NCBI GenBank assembly: GCA_034620365.1
Contig: JAQGEQ010000380.1
Location: 2,170,001-2,234,000 of the forward strand
DNA length: 64,000 nt
Direction of reading: 5' to 3'
Origin: Pegea sp. RAD2-039
Lineage: Eukaryota > Chordata > Thaliacea > Salpida > Salpidae
The position numbers and the translations under genes were made by a program. This document shows positions 40,401 through 50,645 of this stretch, piece by piece (position 1 is the stretch's first letter; every line of letters starts with the position of its first letter). The notes beneath the pieces were generated by a model. That model had not been told where the DNA came from. It saw only the letters and a program-made list of their open reading frames with translations, and did not search any database.

Positions 40401-41242
40401 TAATGAACCTTACGATTCAACTCAAGCTATTTATCCTCGACAACCTCAACTTGTCACACAAGCAGCAAGCAATCAGCAAGCGATCTTATCAGGTAATTCA
40501 CTTGAAGATGAGGATCTTTCACAACTTGATCTTTTTAGATATTTCAAATCTTTTTTTAGTATGTTGATGAAGTGATAAAATAATTATCAAAATCAGTTTG
40601 CTTAAAACAATTAAATTTGGAATTTTTTTAGAACTTTTTTGTTAATATTTATCTTATTTTTAATGATTAAAATCCAGATATAAAACGCTCCACATATTTC
40701 TTCCAGCCGAAAATTTCTGTATTACTACTCAATTTTTTAAACACCTTCAATTATTTTATTCATTTATCTTGAGTGTAAGCACTGAAATACTTTCAAATGT
40801 TTACACAAGCCAATCCTCCACAATTTCTCACACCAAACTTGTACAAAGCCATTTTGTTGATTTTCAGTTTGCGGTGACTTTCATTCAAAGTCAAAATGTT
40901 GTTTATTTATGTTTCCGGAACCTGTTTACATCTTTCAAACCCACCTACTCTACAAGTTTTAAAACTTTATTCAAACTCACAGATTAATGATTAAACTTGA
41001 TGACGTCATTTATTTCAGCTCCTCTGCCCTCTAGTGGTCAAATAAGCACAAATGGCGCAGAATCTCTCATCTTTGGAGAGCACAGCTTAAACAACAACAG
41101 CAACCAATCCTCAACCCCTCAAACTAGCACACAGTTTGTCACTGAAGTACAACGTGATGTCAATTCCGATTCAACTGCAAAATTACTTGAGCAGAACGAG
41201 ACTTTAAACTCATCTAAGGAAATATCCCCAAAACTTGGATAA
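37417..41242 (+). CDS. ZDHHC14: DHHC palmitoyltransferase, ZDHHC9/14/18 type, about 12 exons
   Basis: Multi-pass membrane S-acyltransferase of the Golgi/endomembranes. Exons: 37417-37475, 38310-38383, 38433-38513, 38664-38746, 38817-38938, 39194-39576, 39631-39768, 39820-39871, 39965-40067, 40120-40326, 40378-40492, 41019-41242, giving 546 aa. [20 protein letters not shown] precedes the first membrane pair, as in ZDHHC9/14/18; [10 protein letters not shown] follows it. The zinc-binding cysteine-rich domain has [20 protein letters not shown] and [17 protein letters not shown], so the catalytic DHHC cysteine is intact. After it come two more membrane segments and the TTxE-type motif ([16 protein letters not shown]). 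N- and C-terminal tails are polar, Ser/Gln-rich and not conserved. Intron 8 is AT-AC. Exon 6 probably contains a 48-nt intron (39367-39414); removing it gives 530 aa. The exact paralogue is not settled. Confidence 0.92.
39367..39414 (+). other. Probable stop-free 48-nt mini-intron inside ZDHHC exon 6
   Basis: Starts GTTTTC, ends TTTCAACCAG, phase 1. Its length is a multiple of three and it has no stop, so either reading keeps the frame. Removing it joins EKLSR to ENQIDDD, which aligns better with ZDHHC14/18 between the second membrane segment and GYRPPP than the 16 extra residues do. Neighbouring introns are 51-54 nt, and other donors here also begin GTTT. Confidence 0.6.
39872..39964 (+). 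other. U12-type AT-AC intron (93 nt) of the ZDHHC gene
   Basis: The intron opens with ATATCCTTT, the U12-type AT-AC 5' splice site. It has a branch-like TTCTTGAAC at 39,947-39,955 and ends in AC, ten nt behind the presumed branch A. No GT-AG choice keeps the frame. The AT-AC joint gives [19 protein letters not shown], matching the QxSPxSVxExxxCFFSxWS region of ZDHHC14/18 without a gap. Spliced by the minor spliceosome. Confidence 0.88.
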
Positions 41243-42129
41243 AGACGGTACCTTCAGCCTTATAAGCTCTTTGGGCAAACTTTTGATGTCCTATTTTTTT
41301 CATTCCAATGACTAAAAAGCATGATGATGTCGCAGTAGAGTTAAAAATTCGCTTTTTTTGTTTTCGTTTATTTTTGTGTTTATCTCGTGTGCTTTCTTTA
41401 CCAATCTTTTCTTACTCTTTTTGCAATTTAATAATTTTTAAAGCTTGCTAAAAGCCATTTGAATAATAAATATAATTTAAATGAACCAAAATATTATTTG
41501 AAAATATTAGAAGCAGATTTCTTCATGTTTCAGACAAAAAGTTTTCATCAATAATTTAAAACTTTCAATCATGTTCCTAATTTTGAGTAATTTATTTTTC
41601 ACTTTTTTTGATTTATTTGTTTTAAAGATAAAAGAATTTTTTTTGATAAAAATTTTATTATTAAATATTTTGCTTTCGGAAATCTTATTGATAAGAATAA
41701 TTCACAAGAATTTCCTGCTGTAATCAATTAGTTGTTTGACAAATTTCAAGTTACTTCAAATGATCTTAAACAAAAAAACAATGCTCAAAAAAATTCCCTT
41801 TAATCTCTTGAATGATAAATTCAAAATTGTAATTTTCAAAGTAATTAAAAACTAAATTTTCAGGTTGTTGAATACGATAATAAAATTTGACAGTTGATAA
41901 AAATATTTGTGAAGAGTAAAAAAGGCTCTAAATACTTCCTTGTTTTTCTAAATAGCTTTCAGTAAAATTATTCAGATTTCCTAGTAATTTCTCGAATTAC
42001 AAAATTTTCTCATAATCAACTAATATATTAAAAACTACAGATTTTTGTAAGAATTTTGAAGATGACCAAATATTTGCGTGTAATCATAATGTCTCTCTAT
42101 ACACAGCTTTATTCAAATTAATAATGCGA
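41243..42129. other. 3' flank of ZDHHC, AT-rich
   Basis: AT-rich 3' UTR and intergenic DNA. No gene recognised. AATAAATATAAT near 41,464 could serve as the ZDHHC poly(A) signal. Confidence 0.4.
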
Positions 42130-43070
42130 CAAACAACCATAAGAATATTAACGAAGCGGCTACCTACTAAACGGCCCATCGCCAAATGACAATGGTCCAA
42201 ACAAGAATGACGTTTAACACATTTACGTCAGCGAAAAAATACTTTACTGTACAAAATAATTAGATCGAACAGTAAAGATCGAACGCTGTTTTATTATTGC
42301 CATCGACGACAATTAGTTCCAACCCTAGCGCTTTGGAGGTACATCTTTGAATGATCTGGTAGACCGCCAAACCTCCACCCCGCTGTTTTTCCCGCTCTTC
42401 GGACTGACGTTACCCGCTTCTGGTATCCGAGCCTTTAAAGCTCGTCGTCATTTTGTCATTGGAACCTGCACACTAGATTTGTCCCTCTTTTCATCTTCTT
42501 CCTCTCTAGTCATGACGGTATCATTGAGATTCTCTCTTATATCACTTTGCGAAACCCGTCGGGGACTATCTTCTTTAATACCCCGTCCTGAATGAACGTT
42601 AAAGTCCTGTTCATCAGTATTTGGGTATCCGGCTAGATCCCTCATAGAAAAGTGGTCGGACTCTTAAGTAAACATTGGATTTCCTGCCATCCTGATAGCG
42701 GACTCGCGCGTACATCAGGTCAACCTCCGGTAATTCAACCTTTTTTTCACTATCATTATATATTTGCACACTTGGATTTGTAAGGGGCTGAAGTTTCTAA
42801 CACTGCGGATCAGGCTTTATTCGATTTCCTCTCACATCCCACACAACAACCTTGGAAATAATTTTTTTCTACTCTATATATTGTAATTCGTTTAAAGTCT
42901 TTTTTATATCTCCGTTGGACTTATGAACTGTGGGTGGTAAGGAGCTGTTCTACCAAAGAATTGGTTTGAATAAAATTTTACTGAATAAACAAACAACGCG
43001 GAATGCAAAAATGAAAAGGATATGAAGGAAATTCCAGCGCTACAAAGTTTGGTGTCCCGCTTCCACTTAA
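42130..43070. mobile_element. GC-richer island, possible LTR-retroelement remnant
   Basis: Composition differs clearly from the flanks (CG dinucleotides, fewer A/T runs). Two overlapping short ORFs exist: 42,347-42,595 (+, 82 codons) and 42,448-42,645 (-, 65 codons, charged). Neither matches a family I know. Towards the right end there is TGAATAAA, then CTACA at 43,040-43,044, then TGGTGTCCCGCTTCC from 43,050. This order resembles the poly(A) region, LTR end and primer-binding site of an LTR retrotransposon on the plus strand. No coding gag or pol was found and no second LTR is in the window. A solo LTR is possible, not shown. Confidence 0.25.
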
Positions 43071-43674
43071 TATTACTAAATATTTAAAATCAATAAGTGT
43101 AATAAATTGTTGCAAGACAAAAACTGCATACTCTACTTATTTTCATACTTTTTAATAAAAACGAAGCTATTATGTAATAAACAAGCAATTTCTGATGTGC
43201 TTTGTAAACTTATTCATTTATTTAAATTTATTTATAAATGTGAAGAAGGGTGTTTGTAAATTCAAAATATTTTTACTTTCATTCCATAAATAAGCCATTT
43301 TGGTAAAAGTTAAAATATTTGTTGTCAACGACCTACAGCTTCAAAACTAATTTACAGATTATAAAACTTTACTTTTCACTTATTTTTTAAATTAATTATT
43401 GACGTATATTTGTATTTCACTTTTAGTTTTGATGATTTGTAAGATCCATAAAATATAGAAATAGTTATAATTAACGACTTGTGTTCTTGTTTGTAAAACT
43501 TATATTTTAAATAGCATTTAGAATTTAATTGTTTAATTTAATCTTAAAAATTTGTTGTTCATACAATTATATTTTGTATATAATAATTATAATGAAATAA
43601 TATATTGAAATTCAATAAATTAATTATTTTGTCTATTTTAAACATTTTTTTATTTTTTAAGATCAACCATCAAA
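43071..43674. other. Intergenic, nothing recognised
   Basis: Very AT-rich spacer before the four-exon gene. A T-rich tract ending in AAG (AG at 43,660-43,661) lies 13 nt before its ATG. Confidence 0.45.
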
Positions 43675-44965
43675 ATGAACAAAAATAAATTAGTTACAAG
43701 GCTGGGTAATCAAACAAAAATAATTCGAACTTCAAACTCAGCTTATCTTCCGATAATCAGAGAAATTTCATTTGAAAGAGAAAAATTAGAAAAATTGCCT
43801 CATATTTCTTACCTAGGAGGTAGACCTATGCATAGAACCACGTTTACCTTTGGTCCTAAAGGAAAGAGACAATCTTCAAATAGTATTTATACTTATGTAT
43901 GTTTTTAATTTTTATTTTAACACCTCTTCTCTAACCTTCTAATTTCTATTAATTGGTAATAAAACTAGATAGCAGAAAAGTAAACAGTTTTTAATATAAA
44001 AATGTAAAGTTAATCAATACTGGTAGTTTTGAAATTTCAGCCTAGATAACTTTAAAATACCCAGAAATTTAATTTAAATAAGCAGGAATCTTTTAGGAAT
44101 CTAGCAAATTATTTAGAAAATATATAAAGTAAAAAGATTGTTCCTTTACTAATGACAAACAACAAAGTATCTTTTTGATAAATAGTAAAGTTCTTTATTG
44201 TTATTATGCTTACTTTTAGAAAATTGTATTGATGTTTAGATATATTACAGATACTGTTATGGAAGTATGTAACTTATTATTCTTTCATTAAATATTGTTT
44301 TCGAGAACCACTGATTTCACCTTTAAATATTCATGTTTAAGTTTTTAATTTTATGTTTTTGACAGTTTTTCAAAGGTGACCATAAGTTGGATGGCGTTAA
44401 AAGACCTTCATCTTATCCTTCTTTGTTTACCTCACAATGGAATTATGGTGTTAATAACAAAACTTATCTCAAGACTGTAACAAAAGAAATCTATTCTAAT
44501 AAAAGTATTGATAATGTAAGCTGGATAAAACAAATATATATTTGATAACACTTAAAACATTTTGTAAAAAAATAAGTTTGGAAAACAACTTTTTTTTGTA
44601 AGGTAGGTTACTTTGAAGAACTCAAGTAGAAAAAACCAGTTAAATAACTCCAATGGTTTACAAATGAGGAAAATACTAAATTACAAAGAACCCAATTCTT
44701 CTTATGAAACCACCTATCATTTAACTCATCCAAAATGTTTTAAAAACTCAAATTGTTTTCCAAAGTATAAAAAAAAACTTGTTTTATATGATATCTTAAC
44801 AGGTAAAAGTTTTGCACTAAACTTTGTCTTATAAATTTTATAAATATTCTTTAAGGAGAGCCTAGAAGATCAAAAGAAGAAGGAAATTTCAAAAGAGTTT
44901 CTGGGAACAAAGTCTTATGTCAGATGAGAAATGCTGAAACGCAATCAAATAATTTTCTCGGGTAG
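43675..44965 (+). CDS. Unidentified four-exon gene, 225 aa
   Basis: Exons 43675-43896, 44366-44515, 44607-44802 and 44856-44965 join in frame through consensus GT-AG sites to 678 nt. The product is basic, polar and without signal peptide or membrane segment. Short motifs rich in Tyr, Pro, Ser and Gly recur: SYLGGRPMHRTTFTFGPKGK, HKLDGVKRPSSYPSLFTSQW, YKEPNSSYETTYHLTHPKCF, LYDILTGEPRRSKEEG. This pattern of short PxY- and SY-type motifs without a folded core is reminiscent of ciliary or sperm microtubule-associated proteins, but I recognise no family and make no functional claim. The start was chosen because a T-rich acceptor ends 13 nt upstream and the first exon is open from there. Confidence 0.7.
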
Positions 44966-45249
44966 TCTTTTGGAAAGCCAATAAAAATGCTTTAATTTGA
45001 GTTTTATTAATCAATATTTTCAAATCTGAATCACCATAATTATTATATTTATATCGAGTAGTTATTTTTTATTGCCATAATTTATGAATTAATCTTTGCA
45101 TATAAATTCAAAATCTTTTGTATATTTTTCTGTCATTTCTTTCATTGTTTTTGTTTTGCTTTGCAATCGCTTGTAATAAACAATAAAATAGCAACAAGTT
45201 GTAATCAATAAATTAAAAAACAGTGAATATCAAAAGCGCTAAAGATTTA
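44966..45249. other. Short spacer between unknown gene and LINE
   Basis: AT-rich; it should hold the 3' end of the four-exon gene. An AATAAA occurs near 45,183 (CAATAAAATAG). Nothing else seen. Confidence 0.4.
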
Positions 45250-47240
45250 TTTATTACAATAGACGCAGAGGACGGTGCCTGAAAAGAGCACCTCTCGCTA
45301 ACATACATTTTCACAAATAACATCTATTAAGTTAGAAATACAGAAAGCAAAAGATGTAACACATGTTATTTCGGTAGTCCTCAAAGCATATAACAGTGAA
45401 CAATTACATAGAATTATAGTAATACTAAAAAAGGAAAAATTCACAGTTTAGAAATGACAGTGTTGGCAATATTATAACAGCTCAACTTCTGCTTGAACAA
45501 CACGGGTGACTCTAAAATGAAAATGGTTGTACTAATTGTGCAGTATGAGAAGAAAATCACTCTGACCAATGTACCAGGTGATATGGGCTTATTAGGATAT
45601 AACGTGTGTCCTCTTAGTTGATATAGCTTGAGGGAAGGACTAATGGAAAAGAAATCATCAAAATGAATGTCAATTAAAATGTGGACAATTTTAAAAATAA
45701 GAGTCAAGTCGTATTTAATCCGTCGAATTCCCAAAGTATCTAAATTGAAGAAACTGAGACGATGTTTATAACTATCATATTTAATATTAAGTTTGCTGCA
45801 TACTAATCTCGTAAATATGGCCTGAACAGATTTGATTTTTTTGATATCACCAACTTGATATGGCATCCATGCACTAACATTGTATTCAAGAATTGGACAT
45901 ACGTACAATTTGAAGAAATTGATAAAGAAGTATGGATCCTTAGAATTAAATGTTTGTATAATAAGGTAAAGGTTGATTGATTTTCCAAAGATTTTGGAAA
46001 CATAATTGTGCCATTTTAAGTCAGATGATAGCGTAATGCTAAGGCTTAGGACCGAAGATATTCGTTGAATAATAAATCCATTGATAGAGTATTGGTTCAA
46101 GCAATTTACAGCTGGTTTATGAGAGAAAGTTATAAGTTCAGACTTTGTGGGCTGGATTCTGAGCTGCCAGTTCATAGACCAGTTTTCTACAGTGTGTAGT
46201 GCAGTTTGAAGTTTCGAAGGGTTAAAAGATAATAGCTTGGTATCATCTGCATGCACAAACACATTGACACCATCTGCTGCTACTAGTCTTCTGATGAGGT
46301 CTTCAATGAATATTAAAAAGAGAAGGGGACCCAAAACGGAACCCTGAGAAACAAAATTGGTGACATGACTAAGAGTAGATAAAGATCTTTTAACATGAGT
46401 TTGTGGATTCTACCTGATAAGGAATCTTCAATCCACTTTAAGATATAGCTGTTGATTTTTAAATTTTATAATACATTAATGAGCTTGTTGTGTGGGACAG
46501 AATCAAACGCTTTAGCAAAATCGAGGTATATGGTGTCACAAGGAGTAATACTTTCATACTGTAAGCTCATTAAGAAAAATGAGATGTTGAGTTAGAGAAG
46601 GTTTCCGTTTCACAAAGCCATGCTGAACATCAGATGGTGCTCCATCAAATGACTGGTCATATGATTGTAAATGATATGTTCTTGAGTTCTGCAGATAACT
46701 GAAGTCAGCGAAACTGGTCTGTAGTTAAGTGCGGTGTTTCTAGGACCATTTTTATGAATAGGAGTAATAATAGCTTTTTTGAAATTTGTGGAACTCTTCC
46801 TCGCTTCAAAGTGATGTTAAAGAGTAGTGATAAAGAGGAAGTAGTTTTTCTCAAAAACAAAGCTGAGATCTGATCTGGGGTGTTGGAAACTGATGATTTT
46901 TAAAAAGAAATAGCCTTAGATATTATATCGACAGTTATGTCAAGATATATCATCTCAGAGACATTTGCAAGGATGTCGGAGTAGGAAAGAGAAGGAGTAT
47001 TAACATCATCGGTTATAAAAACATTATTAAATTGATTGTTTAGCAATTCAGCTTTATTCTCTGGTTTTATCACAAGCTGGTTGCTGTTATCAAGCAAGAG
47101 AGGTATTTGAGATCTCGCCTTAAGCTTGTGATTTATGAAGCCCAAAAAACGTTTTCTTGCTAGGTGAAGATAAGACTACACTTTTTCTTCCAGTACAGAA
47201 ATTATAAATATATTTCTTGTAAGCTATACAAAGATCTTTG
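45250..47240 (-). mobile_element. Decayed CR1/Jockey-like LINE, reverse transcriptase region
   Basis: The minus strand reads a non-LTR reverse transcriptase in pieces. From the 5' side: YNFCTGRKSVVLSSPSKKTF (about 47,190), a linker ORF at 46,900-47,145, then PIHKNG and NYRPVSLTSV (about 46,700), IYLDFAKAFDSVPHNKL (about 46,510; motif A), QGSVLGPLLFLIF, VFVHADDTKLL (the xADD catalytic box) and WQLRIQPTKSELITF. A long C-terminal part follows to 45,441. Frameshifts and stops separate 47,145, 46,900 and 46,334, so it cannot make a full protein. The endonuclease domain is missing: truncated at the 5' end, as is usual for LINEs. Host genes on either side read in the opposite direction. Confidence 0.85.
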
Positions 47241-47452
47241 TAATACATCAATTGACCAACATGCTTGTTCTACTGTAACTGGTGAGTTTAGCTAAACTCA
47301 TTTGGAAGATTGCACTTTTCACGATGTGAATAAATGGATTCTTAAAAAACATAACTAAATGAAAAAATTAATAAATAAAGATTCAAATAAATAAATGAAT
47401 TATTGTGACTAGTAGCATATAACACAACATCCATTAAAGTATTATCTAAAAA
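47241..47452. other. Junction between LINE remnant and duplicated block A
   Basis: AT-rich, no recognisable feature; similarity to block A' begins near its right end. Confidence 0.4.
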
Positions 47453-47714
47453 GTTGCTTGCTAATCTTCCAATTTAACTGGGTACTTTGTAAGATGCTGC
47501 AAATTAGTTTGCGAAAAATTAGTTTTTATAAATGAAATATGGTTTTTCATTCCCCTAAATAGGTATCTTAAACCCTCAAACTACATTCGGTTCTCTATAC
47601 TAGATAAGATGCAATAAATTTTAATAACTGCAGAAAGGCATCAAATGAGACTAACTTGAAAACTACCTTACACCAAACTATAGATGAATCACACAAAGTT
47701 TTACAATTTAATAA

Positions 47715-47720
47715 TTTATT
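47715..47720 (-). other. Poly(A) signal of peptide gene copy 1
   Basis: AATAAA on the minus strand, about 140 nt behind the stop codon. A corresponding signal follows copy 2 (60,437-60,442). Confidence 0.5.
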
Positions 47721-47858
47721 GCATTTTAAAGATATTTTACTTTTAATCGAATCAGAAAGAATTTAGACAAATCTTGAAATGTGAGTTTCCTTAATAAAGT
47801 TTTCACAAAATACCAAGACATCTACGGTTTTTTAGAAATACTTTTTTCATCTGACAAT

Positions 47859-48978
47859 CTAGTTGACAATTTCAGAGTCTAATTCATCAACTGCTTCTTC
47901 ATCTTCAAAACCATCACTCATATGATTAGCTGTTAAAGAATTTACAAATGTTTGAACTGACAGATTTCTTATTAAGTGTAATCAGACAACAATAAGTTTA
48001 GACTAAACATAAATAAAACTATAATTTTATTTAGAAATTGAATTAAAATAAATAAAATCAGAAGTAATTTTCATTAAGTATTACCTTCTGATGATTTGAT
48101 GAAGCTGTCTATATCTGTTATCATCGTTTGAGCTTTATTTTCACCAAATTGGTCCTTTATGTTATTATACAAAGATGCCAAAGTATCTTCATACTCATCC
48201 TGATCAAGTGAGCTCTAAAATAAATAAACTTGCTATTCAGTGACAATTTGTGTACGTCTTAACTGAAGATTATAACAAAGATTTTTGAAAGATTTATTTG
48301 CTGAAGCATAGCTCATCCTTCTGCTGATTGTTTATTTCAACCAAGTAACTTACATCTTCTAGTTGCTTATTTTTATCCCCAAGAACCACTCTCATAAAAT
48401 GATGAATACTAGGCTTTGTTCTTCTTCGACCTTTGAAAAGTCTTCTGATGCTGTTAAGAGATAAAACAATTATTCACAAAACAAATTTAAAACATCAAGG
48501 TTATTTTTAAAAGAAATTCAAACCAGTGTATTTGAAAATTATAAATGGTTTTCAAAACTTTATACAAGTTTTTAAAGCAGGTGAAATTTAGCTATCTTAC
48601 GTAAAAAATTGCCAGCTTTTCTTGAGAAGATTAAACACTGGCAGCAATGAAAGTATTTTGCTCAGCACAGTTTTATCAGTAAGGTCAGAATTTGTTCACA
48701 TGATAAGTTTTCATAGACTTAAACTATTTCATTTAGTACTGCAGTTCATGACTCTAATATAATAAAACTCCTTTTTAATCAAACTTTGTATTGTAGATTG
48801 GAACTTGACCCAGGATCGGTTGTTGCTTATAAATCATAGATTTATAGAATTGTCAGGCCAGCATTTAGTCATAAACGATCAAAATAATATAAAGAACTTA
48901 CAAGGCAGAACTCCAATCGGCATCACAAGTTGAAATCAGACCCACAGCAATCAACAAGAGGATTGTTTTGTAATTCAT
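47859..48978 (-). CDS. Secreted cationic peptide precursor, copy 1 (antimicrobial-like)
   Basis: Four exons on the minus strand, in order 48902-48978, 48354-48450, 48085-48214, 47859-47929. All have GT-AG borders and the phases 2, 0 and 1 match; 375 nt, 124 aa. Residues 1-20 are a signal peptide (MNYKTILLLIAVGLISTCDA). Residues 21-50 are strongly cationic and probably amphipathic: DWSSAFIRRLFKGRRR, then TKPSIHHFMRVVLG, about +7 net. Gly50 is followed by Asp51 and an acidic tail with few basic residues (DQDEYEDT; GFEDEEAVDELDSEI). Signal / short cationic N-terminal peptide / acidic C-terminal propiece is the precursor layout of tunicate styelin- or clavanin-type and fish piscidin-type antimicrobial peptides; Gly50 could donate a C-terminal amide. 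No cysteine occurs in the mature part. An acceptor ends 12 nt before ATG (AG at 48,991-48,992); a TATA-like stretch lies further upstream. The antimicrobial role is inference. Confidence 0.82.
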
Positions 48979-49573
48979 TTTCGGTGATTGCTGAAAAAAT
49001 AAATTTGATAAATATATATAAAAGAAGAAATCAAATTACTTTTAATTATTATCACGTTGGTAAAAAACAGTTAGAAAATTTGAGCTATATAAAGGATTTG
49101 ACTTCATGCTAAGTGTTATAACTTGAGATAATAGGGAAGTGATAGTCAAAGAAGTACAAGTAGTTTTAATTAAAAGCTTTTAAGTTTTATTTAATTTTCT
49201 TCCGCAGCTTAGACATAAACGCTCTTCAAGTTTCATGAAATAAGAAATTCATTTCACTATATTCAACAGCGGTGAGTTAATTATCTAGTTAAATAGATTG
49301 CTTGATTAAAATACGCACGTCTAAAGTACGGAAGAAATATAAATACTAAACGGAAGCTTTTATTTTCAATCAAACAATTCATTTAATTGAACAATTATGT
49401 CACCTCTGATGATTATGGTCAGACTAAACATATTTAGACACTGTTAAGGCTCTACACCACATTTGTCCCTAATTAGACTTTAACGTTTTGTATGTAGTCC
49501 ATAACTTAAAAAATGTTCAAAATTATGAATAACCTAAAATTCGTTTACTATGTAAGATTTCTTTAGATGTAGC
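48979..49573. other. 5' flank of peptide gene copy 1
   Basis: On the minus strand this holds the acceptor at 48,991-48,992 and a TATA-like TTTATATATATTTATC about 30-45 nt before the ATG. The rest is AT-rich and shared with A' (61,701-62,295). No ORF of note. Confidence 0.45.
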
Positions 49574-49792
49574 ATGACTTTTTCTTCATACAAAGACCGT
49601 CTTTCAAAGCTTAACATTAAATCATTGCGATATCGATGCCTTTTCCCTGACATCTTTCCATTATTTAATTTTTATAACAATGCCTATCACCTTATTTCTA
49701 ATGATTTGTTTAAATATCGCAATCATCTATACTTATTTAGAGGTTTGTCATTCAATATTTGTAGAATCAACGATTTCAATAACACCAACTGA
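49574..49792 (+). mobile_element. LINE fragment, C-terminal RT end (copy in block A)
   Basis: Open frame of 72 codons reading SSYKDRLSKLNIKSLRYRCL, then FPDIFPLFNFYNN. It aligns with the C-terminal end of the LINE ORF at 45.4 kb. Only the 3' end of the element is present. The equivalent fragment in A' is at 62,296. Confidence 0.65.
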
Positions 49793-50164
49793 ACTAATAA
49801 ATTTTTTAACAGCATAATCACAATTTGGGCTAAAACTCATTCTTTTAATAGATTCTGTGAAAAAAAATTCCATATATAATCTCCGTAAACATCTGAACTA
49901 CATTTTACTTTAGGTCAAGGCTGTTGTTAAAAAGCTTGCTGTTATATCTGCCAGTTAATAATTTTGTATTTTTTATGCCTCAGACTAATTAATAAAGGGT
50001 TTTTATACTTACAAACTAAATTGTTTGAAAAAGTTAATATTTGAACTAGCATTGAACAATTTTGTAGAATACTTGTTTTAGCCACGTTAAAAAATGGTTA
50101 AAATAGTATTCATACATTAAAAATATCGTAGTAAAAATGTTGTTAGTCTTATCATTTTATAAAA

Positions 50165-50310
50165 AGATAAACAATGTTGATTAATTTTCAAAGATTTGGG
50201 AAACATATTTGTTTCATTTAAAGTCAGATGATAGAGTAATGCCAAAGTCTAGCACGAAAGATACTCGTAGAATAATAATTCCATTGATACATTAACTAAG
50301 CGATGCAATA
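50165..50310 (-). mobile_element. LINE fragment, reverse-transcriptase scrap (block A)
   Basis: The plus-strand sequence here closely resembles 45,965-46,095 of the minus-strand LINE (shared stretch around TTCCAAAGATT, GTCAGATGATAG and GAATAATAA). It is therefore a minus-strand piece of the RT C-terminal half. It lies in opposite orientation to the fragment at 49,574, so two insertions or an inversion are needed. Confidence 0.6.
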
Positions 50311-50487
50311 GATATGAGTCATTCTTGGTTTTAAGTTCAGCGAATATTAAAGGGGAAGCTCTATATTGATAGTTTATGTCTAGTGAGATTTGGTTTAGTC
50401 ATAATTATCTTTTACCTTAAAAATTATATCTATATTTAAAGAATAAATAAGTGGAGGTGAGATTTTGAAAGTTGTTTGGCTTACATC

Positions 50488-50569
50488 GACGAGGTGGCCG
50501 AGTGGTTAAGGCGATGGACTGCTAATCCATTGTGCTCTGCACGCGTGGGTTCGAATCCCATCCTCGTCG
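50488..50569 (+). tRNA. trnS-GCU: tRNA-Ser (GCU), unit 1
   Basis: 82 nt cloverleaf. Acceptor stem GACGAGG/CCTCGTC with discriminator G, D arm with GTGGTTAAGGC, anticodon loop CTGCTAA, long class II variable arm (GTGC-TCT-GCAC) and T loop TTCGAAT. Internal A and B boxes are intact. No T-run separates it from the tRNA-Ala 4 nt downstream, so the two are probably transcribed together. This is the consensus sequence of the family. Confidence 0.97.
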
Positions 50570-50573
50570 TAGT

Positions 50574-50645
50574 GGGGATGTAGCTCAGTGGTAGAGCGCA
50601 CGCTTTGCATGTGTGAGGCCCCGGGTTCGATCCCCGGCATCTCCA
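50574..50645 (+). tRNA. trnA-UGC: tRNA-Ala (UGC), unit 1
   Basis: 72 nt without CCA. Acceptor stem GGGGATG/CATCTCC, discriminator A, anticodon loop TTTGCAT, T stem CCGGG/CCCGG. A T5 run about 15 nt downstream can end RNA polymerase III transcription of the pair. Consensus sequence of the family; units 5, 7 and 8 are the same. Confidence 0.97.

Larger units (their letters stand above)
47453..50645. repeat. Duplicated block A (left copy)
   Basis: From about 47,453 the sequence is repeated nearly base for base at 60,176 and beyond, offset about 12.7 kb, same orientation. The block contains the minus-strand secreted peptide gene, a LINE C-terminal scrap (+), a LINE scrap (-) and the first tRNA-Ser/tRNA-Ala pair. 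Differences from A' are scattered substitutions and short indels, a few percent by eye. Confidence 0.9.

Noticed and set aside
42347..42645. Overlapping ORFs of 82 (+) and 65 (-) codons as genes
   Set aside because: No recognisable domain or splice context; more likely non-coding parts of a repeat-like island.
45803..46003. Second minus-strand ORF inside the LINE
   Set aside because: Shadow of the reverse transcriptase frame.
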